64,000 nucleotides of DNA, taken from contig WFXC01000016.1 of NCBI GenBank assembly GCA_015490805.1, forward strand, positions 1-64,000. The letters are read 5' to 3'. Source of the stretch: Candidatus Kapaibacterium sp. (GTDB taxonomy: Bacteria; Bacteroidota; Ignavibacteria; Kapaibacteriales; WFXC01). The first letter of the stretch is position 1. The number at the start of each line of letters is the position of its first letter. The notes beneath the pieces are model-generated. The model searched no databases, was not told where the DNA came from, and worked only from the letters and a program-made list of their open reading frames with translations. The position numbers were made by a program, and so were the translations under genes. Positions 1-9,017 of this stretch are shown here, one piece after another.

Positions 1-837
1 ATTGGCATCGATGGCTAACAGGGTCGAAGCGCTGGCAGTAGTCTGCACACCTTCCAGTCGCAAGGGGTTACTGGCTGCTTTGACGTGCAGGGTGTTAGTC
101 GGTACATTGGTGCCGATTCCAACCAATCCGGATGCCAGAATCCGCATCCGTTCGGTGTTGTTCGTCCGAATCACCAACGGTTGGTTATCTGTGGTGCCTA
201 AGAAGTTGGTTGTCGGATCGGTTCCGGCGTTTCCGGTGAGCGACCAGGCATTGGCGGCAGCAAACGCACTGGCACTGGTGGTGTACACAACGCCATTTGC
301 GTCCACAGCTAAGATCGTTCCGGCATTGCTCAATGGTTGCAATCCCTCCAACCGCAGTGGGTTGCTGGCAGCCTTGACGTGTAGGGTGTTCGTTGGGGCA
401 TTGATGCCGATACCAACATTGCCGGTCGTGGAAATCCGCATTCGCTCAAGGTTGTTGGTCTTGAACACTACCGGCTGGAGATTCACGGATCCAAGAAATT
501 CGCTACCAGTGAGGGTATTGCCGCTGAGCGACCAGGCACTGCTGCTGACATTTTGAGTGGAAATCAGCGGAATCCACACGGTACCGTTCCAGTATTCGAA
601 CTGCTGGGTATCAGTGTTGAAGATCAGCAACCAGAGAGCAGGAGCGCTAATTGCATTCCGTTGTGCCGTCGTCATTCGTGGCACTAAAAATCCTTTCGAT
701 GTGGAGCGAAGTTCCAGAATGGCGGAGGGATCAGGATAAAACGTGCCAATTCCAACACTTGGATTGCCTTGAGCGAACAGAAACGAGGTGAAGGCAATCC
801 AGATCAAGAGTGAAAGTTGGAACGTGTGCTTCATCAT
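1..837 (-). CDS. Fibre-like surface protein, N-terminal part (runs off left edge)
   Basis: This is an open minus-strand frame of 279 codons from an ATG at 837 to the window edge, with no stop. An AAAGGAG ribosome site lies just upstream. It begins MMKHTFQLSLLIWIAF, a signal peptide ending FAQ. After that come motifs typical of tail-fibre-like proteins of Bacteroidota: VGIGTFYPDPSAILEL, then LWLLIFNTDTQQFEYWNG, then about 75-aa modules of the type NVGIG...LHVKAASNPLRLEGLQPL...VVYTTSASAF...NFLGTTDNQPLVIRTN. The same modules build the 2004-aa protein at 21677, so the two are paralogues. The product is probably exported and forms an extended surface fibre; ligand and sorting route are unknown. 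The TTACGTA promoter element of the paralogue is not seen here. Confidence 0.88.
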   Translation of the reverse strand, partial: MMKHTFQLSLLIWIAFTSFLFAQGNPSVGIGTFYPDPSAILELRSTSKGFLVPRMTTAQRNAISAPALWLLIFNTDTQQFEYWNGTVWIPLISTQNVSSSAWSLSGNTLTGSEFLGSVNLQPVVFKTNNLERMRISTTGNVGIGINAPTNTLHVKAASNPLRLEGLQPLSNAGTILAVDANGVVYTTSASAFAAANAWSLTGNAGTDPTTNFLGTTDNQPLVIRTNNTERMRILASGLVGIGTNVPTNTLHVKAASNPLRLEGVQTTASASTLLAIDAN

Positions 838-925
838 TGGCTCCTTTATTTTTGTTTCATCTTTGATTGCCACCATTTACAACCGGTCGGTCAGCTTCTA
901 TGACAACGACCACGTGTGCAAATTT

Positions 926-996
926 CTGAGAGCGCACACTTGAGTGTGCATTTGATGCCTGCTAAAGCCGGCGCTCCCAGCGGAGCGCTGCCCAGG
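926..996 (+). repeat. Intergenic three-stem repeat, locus 1
   Basis: One unit of the window-wide structured repeat. An outer arm CTGAGAGCG pairs with CGCTCCCAG at 972-980, enclosing hairpin CACACTTGAGTGTG and hairpin GCTAAAGC-type. A further inverted segment (GGAGCGCTGCCCAGG) follows. It lies just after the stop of the 1061-aa gene and upstream of the left-edge gene. Confidence 0.75.
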
Positions 997-998
997 AA

Positions 999-3900
999 CT
1001 ACGGTATCCCAATTTCGATAATACCGTCGTTGCATAGCTGCCCGTGATTGACAATATTGCCGAGTACCTGGAATTGATTACCACTGACATTGTTCCAGAG
1101 GAAAGCACCGGGATTGATCGTCACGTCCCGACGAACCCGCAACGGTGCATTGATGTACTTCGTCGGTGCGTCAGAAATGACCAGGTAGCCATAGCCGAGT
1201 CCGCCGTTTGGAGGCATATCAACCGTTTTGCTGTTGCCATAAAATTCCACCGTGCTACTGGTGGCTAAGGTATAAGTAGTGTAACCAGCGAAGGCTGCAC
1301 CGAAGTTGTTGCTCCCCCCTATGCGGACAGATGCGTCGGTAGCCAGAACAAAATTTCCACTGGCGCTAACATTGGGCATTGTGACCGTTGTAACATCCAG
1401 TTCGCCCTGAAGGATCTCTAAATTCCGGGTGACTTGAATGGTTCGGTCTACCGTTACGCGATTGTTGCCGGCAGGTCCCGTGTTGTCGACCCGAAATGTT
1501 GCGACAGTCGAAGGGAGAGCAGTACCGATTGTCTGGTTCGTTGTGCCATTGTAGACGTACGTTGCGGTTGTGGCGAAAACTCGGTAGGTCGTCTGCACAT
1601 TCCCCGCCGCTGCTGGCGCTGCCATAATGCCACTGGTCGAGCCAATCATCAGCGTGGATTGATCCTGGAGCACAAACCAGTCACCGCTGATGATGTTATC
1701 CCGGAGCTCTAAGGTGCCGGTATTGGTAGCCGAGGTGCCAACGGTAACGCCGCCGATCGTTACGGAAAGATCCAACTGGATATGGTGGTTGCCGACACCG
1801 TAACTGCCGCCACCAATAACAACAGAATCTGTGGCGGCAACAGGATAAACGCCAGTTGCCACGCTGGGTCCAACGTGAGAAGGACTATACGTCCACGAAG
1901 TATGCTGACTCCACAGACCGCTCTGGCGGCTGTAGAAAATTTGTCGGAAAATTTCATTGGCTAAGGTCCAATCTCCTTCCAGCAGTGAAGCGTCGAGAAT
2001 AGGCAACTGGAAGAAATTCTGTGATGGGTTGACGGTTGCAGCATAGCCGATCCAGTTGCCGCCGGGCGCCTCATTGATCGGTCGCCATCGCCCTGCTTGC
2101 GCCAGATTTGCTTCACTGCCTGCAAGGTGTGCAGCACCATCCTGATAGTAGAACGTCCACTGCGCGGGATGGGTCATTGTGACATTGGAGATCGACCAGT
2201 ATCGTCGCAGAAAGTCTGTCGCACTCGACGGGAGTTGGAGATGTGCGCCATCGGCACGTTGTCCACGGGAGACCCGAATGCCGATCCTGCCATCGCTGCC
2301 GCCACTACCAATGGCGACTTCAGCGGGAGTGTACGTATCGCCACTTTCGGCTGATCCTATGGGGAAGAAGTAGGTTTTCCCTGCCGTAACGTTCCATACG
2401 ACACGCCCGCTGGTGGTGCTGGTGCGAATGTATCGGATTGGCGCACTGGCGTAGTCGATGATTGCCGTGGTGCTGGTGCTCAGCACATAGAGATTAGCTC
2501 CGCTGCCCAGCGCCAGAATCTGTGGCTGGCTATTACTGCCTTCGCGCAGATCGACCTGGTGGGAGACAGAAATGTCATCGAGTAGTTGCACAATGCCGCT
2601 ACCAGCACCGCGATTCATCCGCAACGTTGCAAAGGTCGTTGTGCCCGGACTTCGCACCGTTTGCGATGTAGAACCACTTCCTTCAAAGACAATCCCAGCT
2701 GTTGAGACAGCAGTTCCCGATCGCGTTTGTGTCCCATCCCATCTGCCTGCATTGTAGAAGTTCCCCTGAATGCGGAGATCGGAAGTTGGAGAAAAAGGAT
2801 AGACTGTGGCATTAGCAGAGCTGACCGATACGTGCCACAATGCGCCATTGGGGACATCGTAATCGAATCGCTGCGGTGTTGTTGTTCCTGCATCGCCGAA
2901 TTGCACCGTACCGCCAGAAACCGCAACGGTTGCTGCCTGAACATTGAAGTCTGGCGGACGGCTGCTGCTTCCAGAGCTGTTGGCATTTCGCAGAATAATG
3001 GTTCCGCCACTCATTGTGAAGGAAGATCCGCTGGCGCCAATGTCAAAGGTTCCAAGAGAGCTGTTTGAATGTCCAACGGCACCAACGATCAGCGTGCCTC
3101 CGGTCTGGAGATAGTCCACCGTATTAGTTCCCGTTGCCGTTTGACGCGAAAAGCGTCCAGCAATGGTCACCGTTCCCTGATGGAGTTCGAATCGACTGCC
3201 ACCAGCATTGGTGTACCGCAGCGAATTGCCACTTTGGCTGCCGATATTGACAAATCCAGTCGTGTTTACGATGAATTCGCCACCGTCGAGGATCAACGAA
3301 CTTCCAGCGCCATTTTGCCCAATGATCATCGAGGCATTGCCTAAGATTTGGAGGGATCCATTGGCGGCAATAGTTTCGTTGTAAGAAGTGCTGACACCGT
3401 TGTCGAACGTCAATGTTCCCGTTGTTTGCTGCCACGTACCGGCAATAAAATCCATTGCGGAGCCTGAGCCCAGAGCGCTCAGTCCGACGTTCATCCAGCT
3501 TTCAACCCGGTTTGCTTTGCTTCCTTTGTCGAGAATGACTTGGTAGAATTGAACCGTCCCACTGCCAGTGAGTGTTTGCGTTGCGGTTGTTTGAAATCGC
3601 AGGCGGGCGTGGTAGTTGTTGCTATTCAGGATCGGTCGGAGAATCCATTGCCCATCGATCTGCGCATTGCCACGAAGCACAATTTGATGGTCGCGTCCCG
3701 TCGTCCCCGTGGAAGCAACGACCCACTTGCCATCAGCATTGATTTTGAGGTCGCTGTCTAAGGTGACCGTGTGTGAGCTGCTGTGAATGATTTCCAGGGT
3801 GACCGTATTCACGGTGAGTGGCTGGTAGACCCGCACATCGTTGTCGATTTTGACCACGTCGGAAGGGGCAGATTTTCGGAACCACCAGTGGTTGAGAGTA

Positions 3901-4184
3901 ATTTCCCGAGTACCCCGGAGGACCTGCGTCGAAGGACCCGTGCACAGCAGGTATCCATCGCCGGGGACGATCTTGCCGTGATTTTCCAGATCGCCGTACA
4001 GCACGATCGCACTTTGACCTTCCTGCTTGATCCCCGCACTGGTTGCAATCGTTATGTCCCCACCAGGAAGGACGACAAATGCAGCGTTATTGGTTAGCAG
4101 CATTGCGCCGTTGGATGGCGTTTGCCCCCAGATAACCGAAACGCTGATGAAAATTCCTATAGCACTGATCCACGCTCTTCGCAT
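999..4184 (-). CDS. Large secreted beta-rich surface protein
   Basis: The 1061-aa product starts MRRAWISAIGIFISVSVIWGQ, a clear signal peptide ending in WGQ. The remainder is Gly/Thr/Ser/Asn rich, with repeated strand-turn patterns such as GSLQILGNASMIIGQNG and SGGTIILRNANSSGSS. This suggests a beta-helix or stacked-strand cell-surface protein. I do not recognise a catalytic domain. The C terminus (LCNDGIIEIGIP) shows no obvious type IX sorting domain, unlike several other secreted proteins here, so the anchoring route is unclear. A consensus TAnnTTTG promoter and a double TTACGTA element lie directly upstream and are shared with the 2004-aa fibre gene, so the two are probably co-regulated. 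Confidence 0.85.
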   Translation of the reverse strand: MRRAWISAIGIFISVSVIWGQTPSNGAMLLTNNAAFVVLPGGDITIATSAGIKQEGQSAIVLYGDLENHGKIVPGDGYLLCTGPSTQVLRGTREITLNHWWFRKSAPSDVVKIDNDVRVYQPLTVNTVTLEIIHSSSHTVTLDSDLKINADGKWVVASTGTTGRDHQIVLRGNAQIDGQWILRPILNSNNYHARLRFQTTATQTLTGSGTVQFYQVILDKGSKANRVESWMNVGLSALGSGSAMDFIAGTWQQTTGTLTFDNGVSTSYNETIAANGSLQILGNASMIIGQNGAGSSLILDGGEFIVNTTGFVNIGSQSGNSLRYTNAGGSRFELHQGTVTIAGRFSRQTATGTNTVDYLQTGGTLIVGAVGHSNSSLGTFDIGASGSSFTMSGGTIILRNANSSGSSSRPPDFNVQAATVAVSGGTVQFGDAGTTTPQRFDYDVPNGALWHVSVSSANATVYPFSPTSDLRIQGNFYNAGRWDGTQTRSGTAVSTAGIVFEGSGSTSQTVRSPGTTTFATLRMNRGAGSGIVQLLDDISVSHQVDLREGSNSQPQILALGSGANLYVLSTSTTAIIDYASAPIRYIRTSTTSGRVVWNVTAGKTYFFPIGSAESGDTYTPAEVAIGSGGSDGRIGIRVSRGQRADGAHLQLPSSATDFLRRYWSISNVTMTHPAQWTFYYQDGAAHLAGSEANLAQAGRWRPINEAPGGNWIGYAATVNPSQNFFQLPILDASLLEGDWTLANEIFRQIFYSRQSGLWSQHTSWTYSPSHVGPSVATGVYPVAATDSVVIGGGSYGVGNHHIQLDLSVTIGGVTVGTSATNTGTLELRDNIISGDWFVLQDQSTLMIGSTSGIMAAPAAAGNVQTTYRVFATTATYVYNGTTNQTIGTALPSTVATFRVDNTGPAGNNRVTVDRTIQVTRNLEILQGELDVTTVTMPNVSASGNFVLATDASVRIGGSNNFGAAFAGYTTYTLATSSTVEFYGNSKTVDMPPNGGLGYGYLVISDAPTKYINAPLRVRRDVTINPGAFLWNNVSGNQFQVLGNIVNHGQLCNDGIIEIGIP

Positions 4185-4223
4185 TCTTTGTTTATGTCTG
4201 GAGCTACTATTCCAAAATCTCTA

Positions 4224-4231
4224 CAAATGTA
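4224..4231 (-). promoter_or_regulatory. TAnnTTTG -7 promoter element of the 1061-aa gene
   Basis: Read on the minus strand it is TACATTTG, a full match to the Bacteroidota primary sigma -7 consensus, 40 nt before the ATG at 4184. A TTG sits exactly 20 bp further upstream as a plausible -33 element, at the end of the TTACGTA element. Confidence 0.65.
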
Positions 4232-4251
4232 GCAAATAGCCGCAACCCTTG

Positions 4252-4274
4252 CAATACGTAAAATTACGTAATTT
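4252..4274 (-). promoter_or_regulatory. Double TTACGTA element, copy 1
   Basis: A 23-bp element identical to the one at 21592-21614, read on the minus strand. It contains two TTACGTA direct repeats starting 10 bp apart, each also containing the palindrome TACGTA, and ends in TTG. Its distance to the -7 box (20 bp) is the same as at the second copy. It is probably an activator or repressor site overlapping the -33 region. Confidence 0.6.
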
Positions 4275-4391
4275 TCAAGCGTCGGGTTTTTTGCCTCCAG
4301 TCGGGCAGCAAAATGCCTGATGGGACAACCCTCTGAGTTGTCCAGGGCAAGTCAGCGGCGTGTCCACTATTTTGCATGCCGGCTCAAGATC

Positions 4392-4500
4392 CTGGGAGCG
4401 TGCACTTGAGTGTGCTTGGGAGCGCGCACTTGAGTATGCATATTTTGCCGGCGAAAGCCAGCGTTCCCAATGATATACCGACTAAAGCCGGAGTTCCTAT
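4392..4500 (+). repeat. Intergenic three-stem repeat, locus 2
   Basis: It holds a half unit CTGGGAGCG + TGCACTTGAGTGTGC, then a full unit 4416-4470 whose outer arms are TTGGGAGCG and CGTTCCCAA, then a second-hairpin fragment (ACCGACTAAAGCCGG). The outer terminal T-A pair replaces the usual C-G pair, a compensatory change. Confidence 0.75.
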
Positions 4501-4528
4501 GTAGGGGCGACCGGCCGGTCACTCCTAC
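4501..4528. repeat. 28-bp near-perfect palindrome
   Basis: GTAGG...CCTAC arms enclose the perfect centre GACCGGCCGGTC. It sits immediately after repeat locus 2, upstream of the next operon. It belongs to a second palindrome type; a related GTAGGAGCGA...TCGCTCCTAC pair occurs at 11409-11461. Confidence 0.6.
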
Positions 4529-4590
4529 TCCTTGTAAGGGGTTGGCCGGGAGAATCCAACAGAGCAGCGGTGCATCCCACCAGCATTTTG

Positions 4591-4598
4591 TATTTTTG
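4591..4598 (+). promoter_or_regulatory. TAnnTTTG -7 promoter element of the 4642-11082 operon
   Basis: TATTTTTG is a full consensus match. It lies inside the 5' part of the longest open frame (which opens at 4570), so the true start must be downstream. Transcription is expected to begin near 4605, about 35 nt before a GTG at 4642. Confidence 0.6.
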
Positions 4599-4641
4599 CA
4601 CTTTTGCAGATCAGGTAGGCACACAGTGGTGGCGTGAAGTA

Positions 4642-6171
4642 GTGAAATCCTGTTGGAGCATTTTGAGCGTCTGGAGCCTGGGGGTTGTCCTTTTGCTGAG
4701 TTCTCATCGGTGTACAGAACCGCCAGCACCCGAAGAGCGGGGAAATCGGCGGCCAGAAACGTTTCTGGCGGTTGACTCAGTGCGAACCGAGCAGTCCAGC
4801 CAGGTCCACGTTTACTGGTACGGTGATGATCCCGATGGTCTGGTAATCGGCTTCCTGTTTTCCTGGGATTTTCGCCACTGGTACTTTACCCGGCGGAATG
4901 ATTCATTGTTCCAGTTGCGCTTGCGCCGTCCCGACTCTACCTTCCGTTTCGCCGTTGCCGCTGTGGACAATTCAGTGGTATGGGAGCCGCCGGCAGACAC
5001 CAATATGCCGATCCCTTTTGACGATCGCAATGGTAATGGTCGATGGGATCCACCGGAAGAGGAATTCCGGGGACTGGAAGGAGCGGTCGATCTGTCACCC
5101 GCAGTGGTGGAATACCGGGTCGTGAACACGCCACCGCAGATTTTCTGGGGACCAGATTCCACCCCTGCTGCAGCAGCCCTGATGCGTTTGCCCGATACAA
5201 CATTCCCGGTGGCAACCTTCGTGTTTGCCGCTTACGATTTCGATGGAAACGAGACACTGGCGGCGATCGAATGGTCGCTCAACGATAGCAGCGAGGTTGC
5301 AGAATGGCACCGGATCCCACCGACGCAAACGATGCTGACACTGCGGGCTGCAGATGGACTTCACCTGAATGCTCCCAATGTCCTGTATATCCGGGCAGTA
5401 GACCGGGGGGGACTGCGGAGCGCTGTGTTGCAGTATCCGCCCCCGGATGGAGTGTGGTACGTGAAGCAGCCTTCGGGTCCGATTTTGATCGTCGAAGATT
5501 CTTTTGACAAACGTTCCCACCAGTTCTATCAGGCAGCGCTGGATACCATTGCCGGGGGGCGGTATGCAGGACGGTACGAGTTTTTGAACATTCGGGAGCG
5601 TGGCAGCGACGGCTGGTATCGCAACCTGCCGCGGCTACTGACCCCGATGTTTGTCGAAACCTTAAAACTTTTCGATGTTGTGCTCTGGTACGGCGACATT
5701 GGATTATCTCTGGATATTCCGCAAACGGTGTTGCCGGGCTATCTTGCCGCCGGTGGGAAGCTGATCTTTAGTGCCCCACTGCCGAATCTGCCAACGCTGG
5801 AGGATCGGCAGAAAATTCTGGACTTTGCACCGCTGGATAGTCTCTCTGCGCGGGAGCTCTTTTCCTCTCCGACTGTGTTTCGCCCCGGCGATACATTGAT
5901 GCGGACGGAGCAGGCGCTGCAGCAGTATCCCCGATTGGTCAAGGGGAGCGGGAATGTCGTTGGTATCCATCGGCTATTTCCCACTGCTGCGGCTCGGTCT
6001 CTGTATCTGTTACCGCCAAAATCGGATTATGAAGGTACCCCCCCGGTTGTTATCCAGAGCACCGTTGATCAGCAGTTTTTTCTGAATCTTCCGCTGTCCG
6101 CATTTCAGCGTAACGGGGGGGCTGCCCGATTGCTAGAGCATATTCTGGTTGAGGAGTTTCAGGTGCCCTGA
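4642..6171 (+). CDS. Exported protein, first gene of TonB-receptor operon
   Basis: About 509 aa from a GTG at 4642. An ATG at 4570 would extend it to 533 aa but lies upstream of the promoter box. The N terminus VKSCWSILSVWSLGVVLLL is a hydrophobic export signal; a Cys follows at SSHRC, but this is a poor lipobox. An N-terminal half with fibronectin-like strands (ending near the DRGGLRSAV motif) precedes a C-terminal half with an ILIVEDSFD start and a VLPGYLAAGGKLIF segment, reminiscent of ThuA or glutamine-amidotransferase-like folds. That fold assignment is inference. It overlaps the receptor gene by one base (TGATG), so the two are translationally coupled. Function is unknown; it is probably an envelope partner of the receptor. 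Two runs of seven G lie in the frame (5405, 6115). Confidence 0.75.
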   Translation: MKSCWSILSVWSLGVVLLLSSHRCTEPPAPEERGNRRPETFLAVDSVRTEQSSQVHVYWYGDDPDGLVIGFLFSWDFRHWYFTRRNDSLFQLRLRRPDSTFRFAVAAVDNSVVWEPPADTNMPIPFDDRNGNGRWDPPEEEFRGLEGAVDLSPAVVEYRVVNTPPQIFWGPDSTPAAAALMRLPDTTFPVATFVFAAYDFDGNETLAAIEWSLNDSSEVAEWHRIPPTQTMLTLRAADGLHLNAPNVLYIRAVDRGGLRSAVLQYPPPDGVWYVKQPSGPILIVEDSFDKRSHQFYQAALDTIAGGRYAGRYEFLNIRERGSDGWYRNLPRLLTPMFVETLKLFDVVLWYGDIGLSLDIPQTVLPGYLAAGGKLIFSAPLPNLPTLEDRQKILDFAPLDSLSARELFSSPTVFRPGDTLMRTEQALQQYPRLVKGSGNVVGIHRLFPTAAARSLYLLPPKSDYEGTPPVVIQSTVDQQFFLNLPLSAFQRNGGAARLLEHILVEEFQVP

Positions 6172-9017
6172 TGATGCGATGTCAGTTGATACGGTGGATT
6201 CTTGTCCTCAGCGTCATAGGCTGGTGCAGCGTTGCTGCTGCCCAGCAGTTTGGAGTGATCCGCGGTATGGTGCGAGACAAGCGCAGCGGCAAGCCCTTAG
6301 TATCTGCGACAATCCGGATTCCGGGAACGTACTACGGAGCGTTTTCCGATCCCCGCGGACGTTTCCTGATCCGCAACGTTGAACCCGGAGAGTATACGCT
6401 GGAAGTGAGCTACGTAGGGTATAAAACGGTGAAGAAAACCGGTATCCGAGTACGGGGGGGAGATACGGTGGTGGTCAATATAGCAATGGAAGAAGCGGCT
6501 ATTTCTCTGGGAAAAGAAGTCGTCGTGATTGGCAAAAAGCCGTTGATCGATGTTGAAGAGACGCAAAGCATCCAGTTAATCGAGCGGGAGACCATTCGGC
6601 AAATGCCGGTGGAACAGATTTCTGAGATCCTGACCTTGCAGCCGGGAATTATTAAGCAGAATCAGGAGATCCATATCCGGGGAAGCCGGGGGTACGAAAC
6701 AGCTTATTTGCTGGATGGCGTATCGGTGCAGGATCCACTGGCAGGCACGGGTTTCGGCCTGCACTTAAGCGCCAGTGCCGTGGAGACAATGGAGGTTATT
6801 ACCGGGGGGATCAATCCAGAATTTGGGCAAACAACGGCGGGGGTGATTAATATCAAGACCCGATCGGGAAGCAAAACGTATCGAGGCAACGTAGGACTTC
6901 GCCGGGGATATTTAATCCATCACCGCAACCCATACGATCGAGACACTAATTCGCCGTTTATTACTGACATCTTCGAGTTCTCCATTGGTGGCCCGGAACC
7001 GCTGACAACGTACGTATTGCCAGCGCTGGGTATGCATTTGCCGGGTAGCGTTACGTTCTTTGCTTCGCTGTACCTGAATGCTTCCGACTACATTGTCCCT
7101 GCATTTGCCCGCACGACCGTTCGTTCCTCGATCCTCCCCCGCTGGCTTTCTTTGCGGCAGGAGAATATGGCGAATGCGTATGTGAAGCTGGAGTGGATGC
7201 CAACGCCGATGCAGCGGCTGAGTTATTCCCTCTACCAGAGCTGGCGGCTCAATCAAAATACCCGTTCGCTTCAGACGAATCTGGAGTATGTCCGCCCCGA
7301 TCCGGGGTATCAATATCGGTTTCAGGGACATTTCGACGGGGCTCTTACCTATGGCAATATTGCTCAATTCCAGAAAGTAGCCTGGATGCATACAGTGTCG
7401 AAGCAATTACTGTATGAGCTACGAATTAGCAATTTCTACTCTCGCCTGAAGGTGGATGCAAATGGCCGGGATTATGATGCTTACGAACCGCCAGAAGACA
7501 TCCCCTCCATTCCGGCGCACTACTATGACACTGGCGACTCCCTGCATCTGGGCATTATCCCCGGTGATGGCTTCTATGATGTGGGCAATGGTTACATCTG
7601 GAATGACCACTTCGTCGATGAATGGACCATTCGGGGGGATGTGACGTACTTTTTTGCAGAGAAAAATCGCATTAAAACGGGGCTTGAACTTCGATTTCAG
7701 GAGCTACAGCAAGCCAATATCTATGCCCCGTGGTACGAGCCGCTGGGGCTCAACAATGATGTGTTTCACGTTCATCCGATTCTTGGTGATTGGTATATCC
7801 AGCACAACATTACGTTTCGGGGATTGATCCTGAACTATGGCGTTCGACTTGATTTCTGGGCGCCCGGAGCGGAAGTCGACGCAGCGATAGCGGATCCCGG
7901 ACGCACCACTATTTCGCAGCAGCAACGTCAGAATTATCTCCGCAAGACCATTGCCCTGTTTGGTCGACGGTGGAAAATCCGGCTCAATCCCCGGCTGGGT
8001 ATTTCCCATCCGATTACGAATAACCAGACGCTCTTTTTTAGTTTCGGGCACTTTAGCAAGTTGCCACGTCCTCAGTATGTCTATGCGAAGCTGATGCCAC
8101 AGCAGGCGTATTCCACGTATCAGCGATTTGGCAACCCGGATCTGGATCCAGAAACCAGCATTGCGTATGAAATTGGCATTCGGACGCAGATCACCTCCAA
8201 TGATGTGCTGACCGTGACCGCCTACTACAAAGACATTTTCGACTACGTTCAAACCCGGCGGGTGCGGACCGATAACCCACGTTTCGCCGGGGGGAGTTTC
8301 TTGACGTATGTCAATGCCGATTACGCCCGATCCAGGGGCATTGAGGTGGAGTTCAAAAAACGGATTGGCGATTGGTTCACGGGACAAATCTCCGCGTCGT
8401 ATTCCGTGGTGACGGGGAAAAGCAATTCGGCGGATGAAGGCATTTTGATAGTTCGAGGTATCACCGATGAGCAGTTGGGCGAAGTGTTTTTGTCGTGGGA
8501 TCGCCCGATCAATGTCAACGCGATAGCGATACTCACCAGTTCAGCGGAACAGCCGTGGTTCGATCTTCCCTGGCTTGCGGATGTTTCGGTGTATACCCGA
8601 TTTACCTATCGATCCGGTCTGCGGTATACGCCGTATGTGCCGGTCATAGATCCTGCAACGGGCAAGCAGGTGCGGCTGCCGAACGGAAAGCCGGTGTATC
8701 AGCGAGACGAAAGTCGGTATCTGGAAGCCTTGGGTGATCCGTGGTGGTGGCTGGATGTGACGATTGGGAAAGCCGTTGCGGTCGGACACACAAAAGTGCA
8801 GTTCCGATTGGAAGTGTTGAACGTGTTCGATCGAAAAAATTCCCAGATTCTCAATCCCGTTACCGGACGCGCATACGAATACGGCGATCCCACTCCGGTG
8901 TCGTGGAATGATCCGCTGTATCCGCAGTTGCAGCCACCGCTGGATCCGTATCCTTTTAACCCGGCGCGGTATGCCTCGCGCCGAATGCTTCGGTTGGAAA
9001 TGATGGTGGAGTTCTGA
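6171..9017 (+). CDS. TonB-dependent outer-membrane receptor with carboxypeptidase-regulatory N domain
   Basis: The 948-aa product has a signal peptide (MMRCQLIRWILVLSVIGWCSVAAAQ). A CarboxypepD_reg-like domain follows at roughly 28-105 (GVIRGMVRDKRSGKPLVSATI...VSYVGYKT). The plug is at about 125-240 (QPGIIKQNQEIHIRGSRGYE, YLLDGVSVQDPL, INPEFGQTTAGVINIKTRSG), followed by a beta-barrel ending in EMMVEF with the terminal Phe usual for BamA substrates. It would import or bind a ligand at the outer membrane using TonB energy; no TonB, ExbB or ExbD gene is in view. It overlaps both neighbours by one base. The ligand cannot be told from the sequence. The barrel residues after GNPDLDPETS are typical of SusC/RagA-like and other TonB receptors, but no SusD partner is adjacent. 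Confidence 0.93.
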   Translation: MMRCQLIRWILVLSVIGWCSVAAAQQFGVIRGMVRDKRSGKPLVSATIRIPGTYYGAFSDPRGRFLIRNVEPGEYTLEVSYVGYKTVKKTGIRVRGGDTVVVNIAMEEAAISLGKEVVVIGKKPLIDVEETQSIQLIERETIRQMPVEQISEILTLQPGIIKQNQEIHIRGSRGYETAYLLDGVSVQDPLAGTGFGLHLSASAVETMEVITGGINPEFGQTTAGVINIKTRSGSKTYRGNVGLRRGYLIHHRNPYDRDTNSPFITDIFEFSIGGPEPLTTYVLPALGMHLPGSVTFFASLYLNASDYIVPAFARTTVRSSILPRWLSLRQENMANAYVKLEWMPTPMQRLSYSLYQSWRLNQNTRSLQTNLEYVRPDPGYQYRFQGHFDGALTYGNIAQFQKVAWMHTVSKQLLYELRISNFYSRLKVDANGRDYDAYEPPEDIPSIPAHYYDTGDSLHLGIIPGDGFYDVGNGYIWNDHFVDEWTIRGDVTYFFAEKNRIKTGLELRFQELQQANIYAPWYEPLGLNNDVFHVHPILGDWYIQHNITFRGLILNYGVRLDFWAPGAEVDAAIADPGRTTISQQQRQNYLRKTIALFGRRWKIRLNPRLGISHPITNNQTLFFSFGHFSKLPRPQYVYAKLMPQQAYSTYQRFGNPDLDPETSIAYEIGIRTQITSNDVLTVTAYYKDIFDYVQTRRVRTDNPRFAGGSFLTYVNADYARSRGIEVEFKKRIGDWFTGQISASYSVVTGKSNSADEGILIVRGITDEQLGEVFLSWDRPINVNAIAILTSSAEQPWFDLPWLADVSVYTRFTYRSGLRYTPYVPVIDPATGKQVRLPNGKPVYQRDESRYLEALGDPWWWLDVTIGKAVAVGHTKVQFRLEVLNVFDRKNSQILNPVTGRAYEYGDPTPVSWNDPLYPQLQPPLDPYPFNPARYASRRMLRLEMMVEF

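Noticed and set aside
2-556. 184-aa + strand open frame at the left edge
   Set aside because: It is the antisense of the repeat modules of the minus-strand fibre gene, which has a signal peptide, ribosome site and recognisable motifs.
4367-4729. 120-aa minus-strand frame over repeat locus 2
   Set aside because: It translates the structured repeats and antisense of the next gene; no conserved features.
5400-6460. Seven-G runs in the 4642 and 6171 genes as phase switches
   Set aside because: All are in frame and only seven long, so slippage is possible but there is no sign that they toggle expression.
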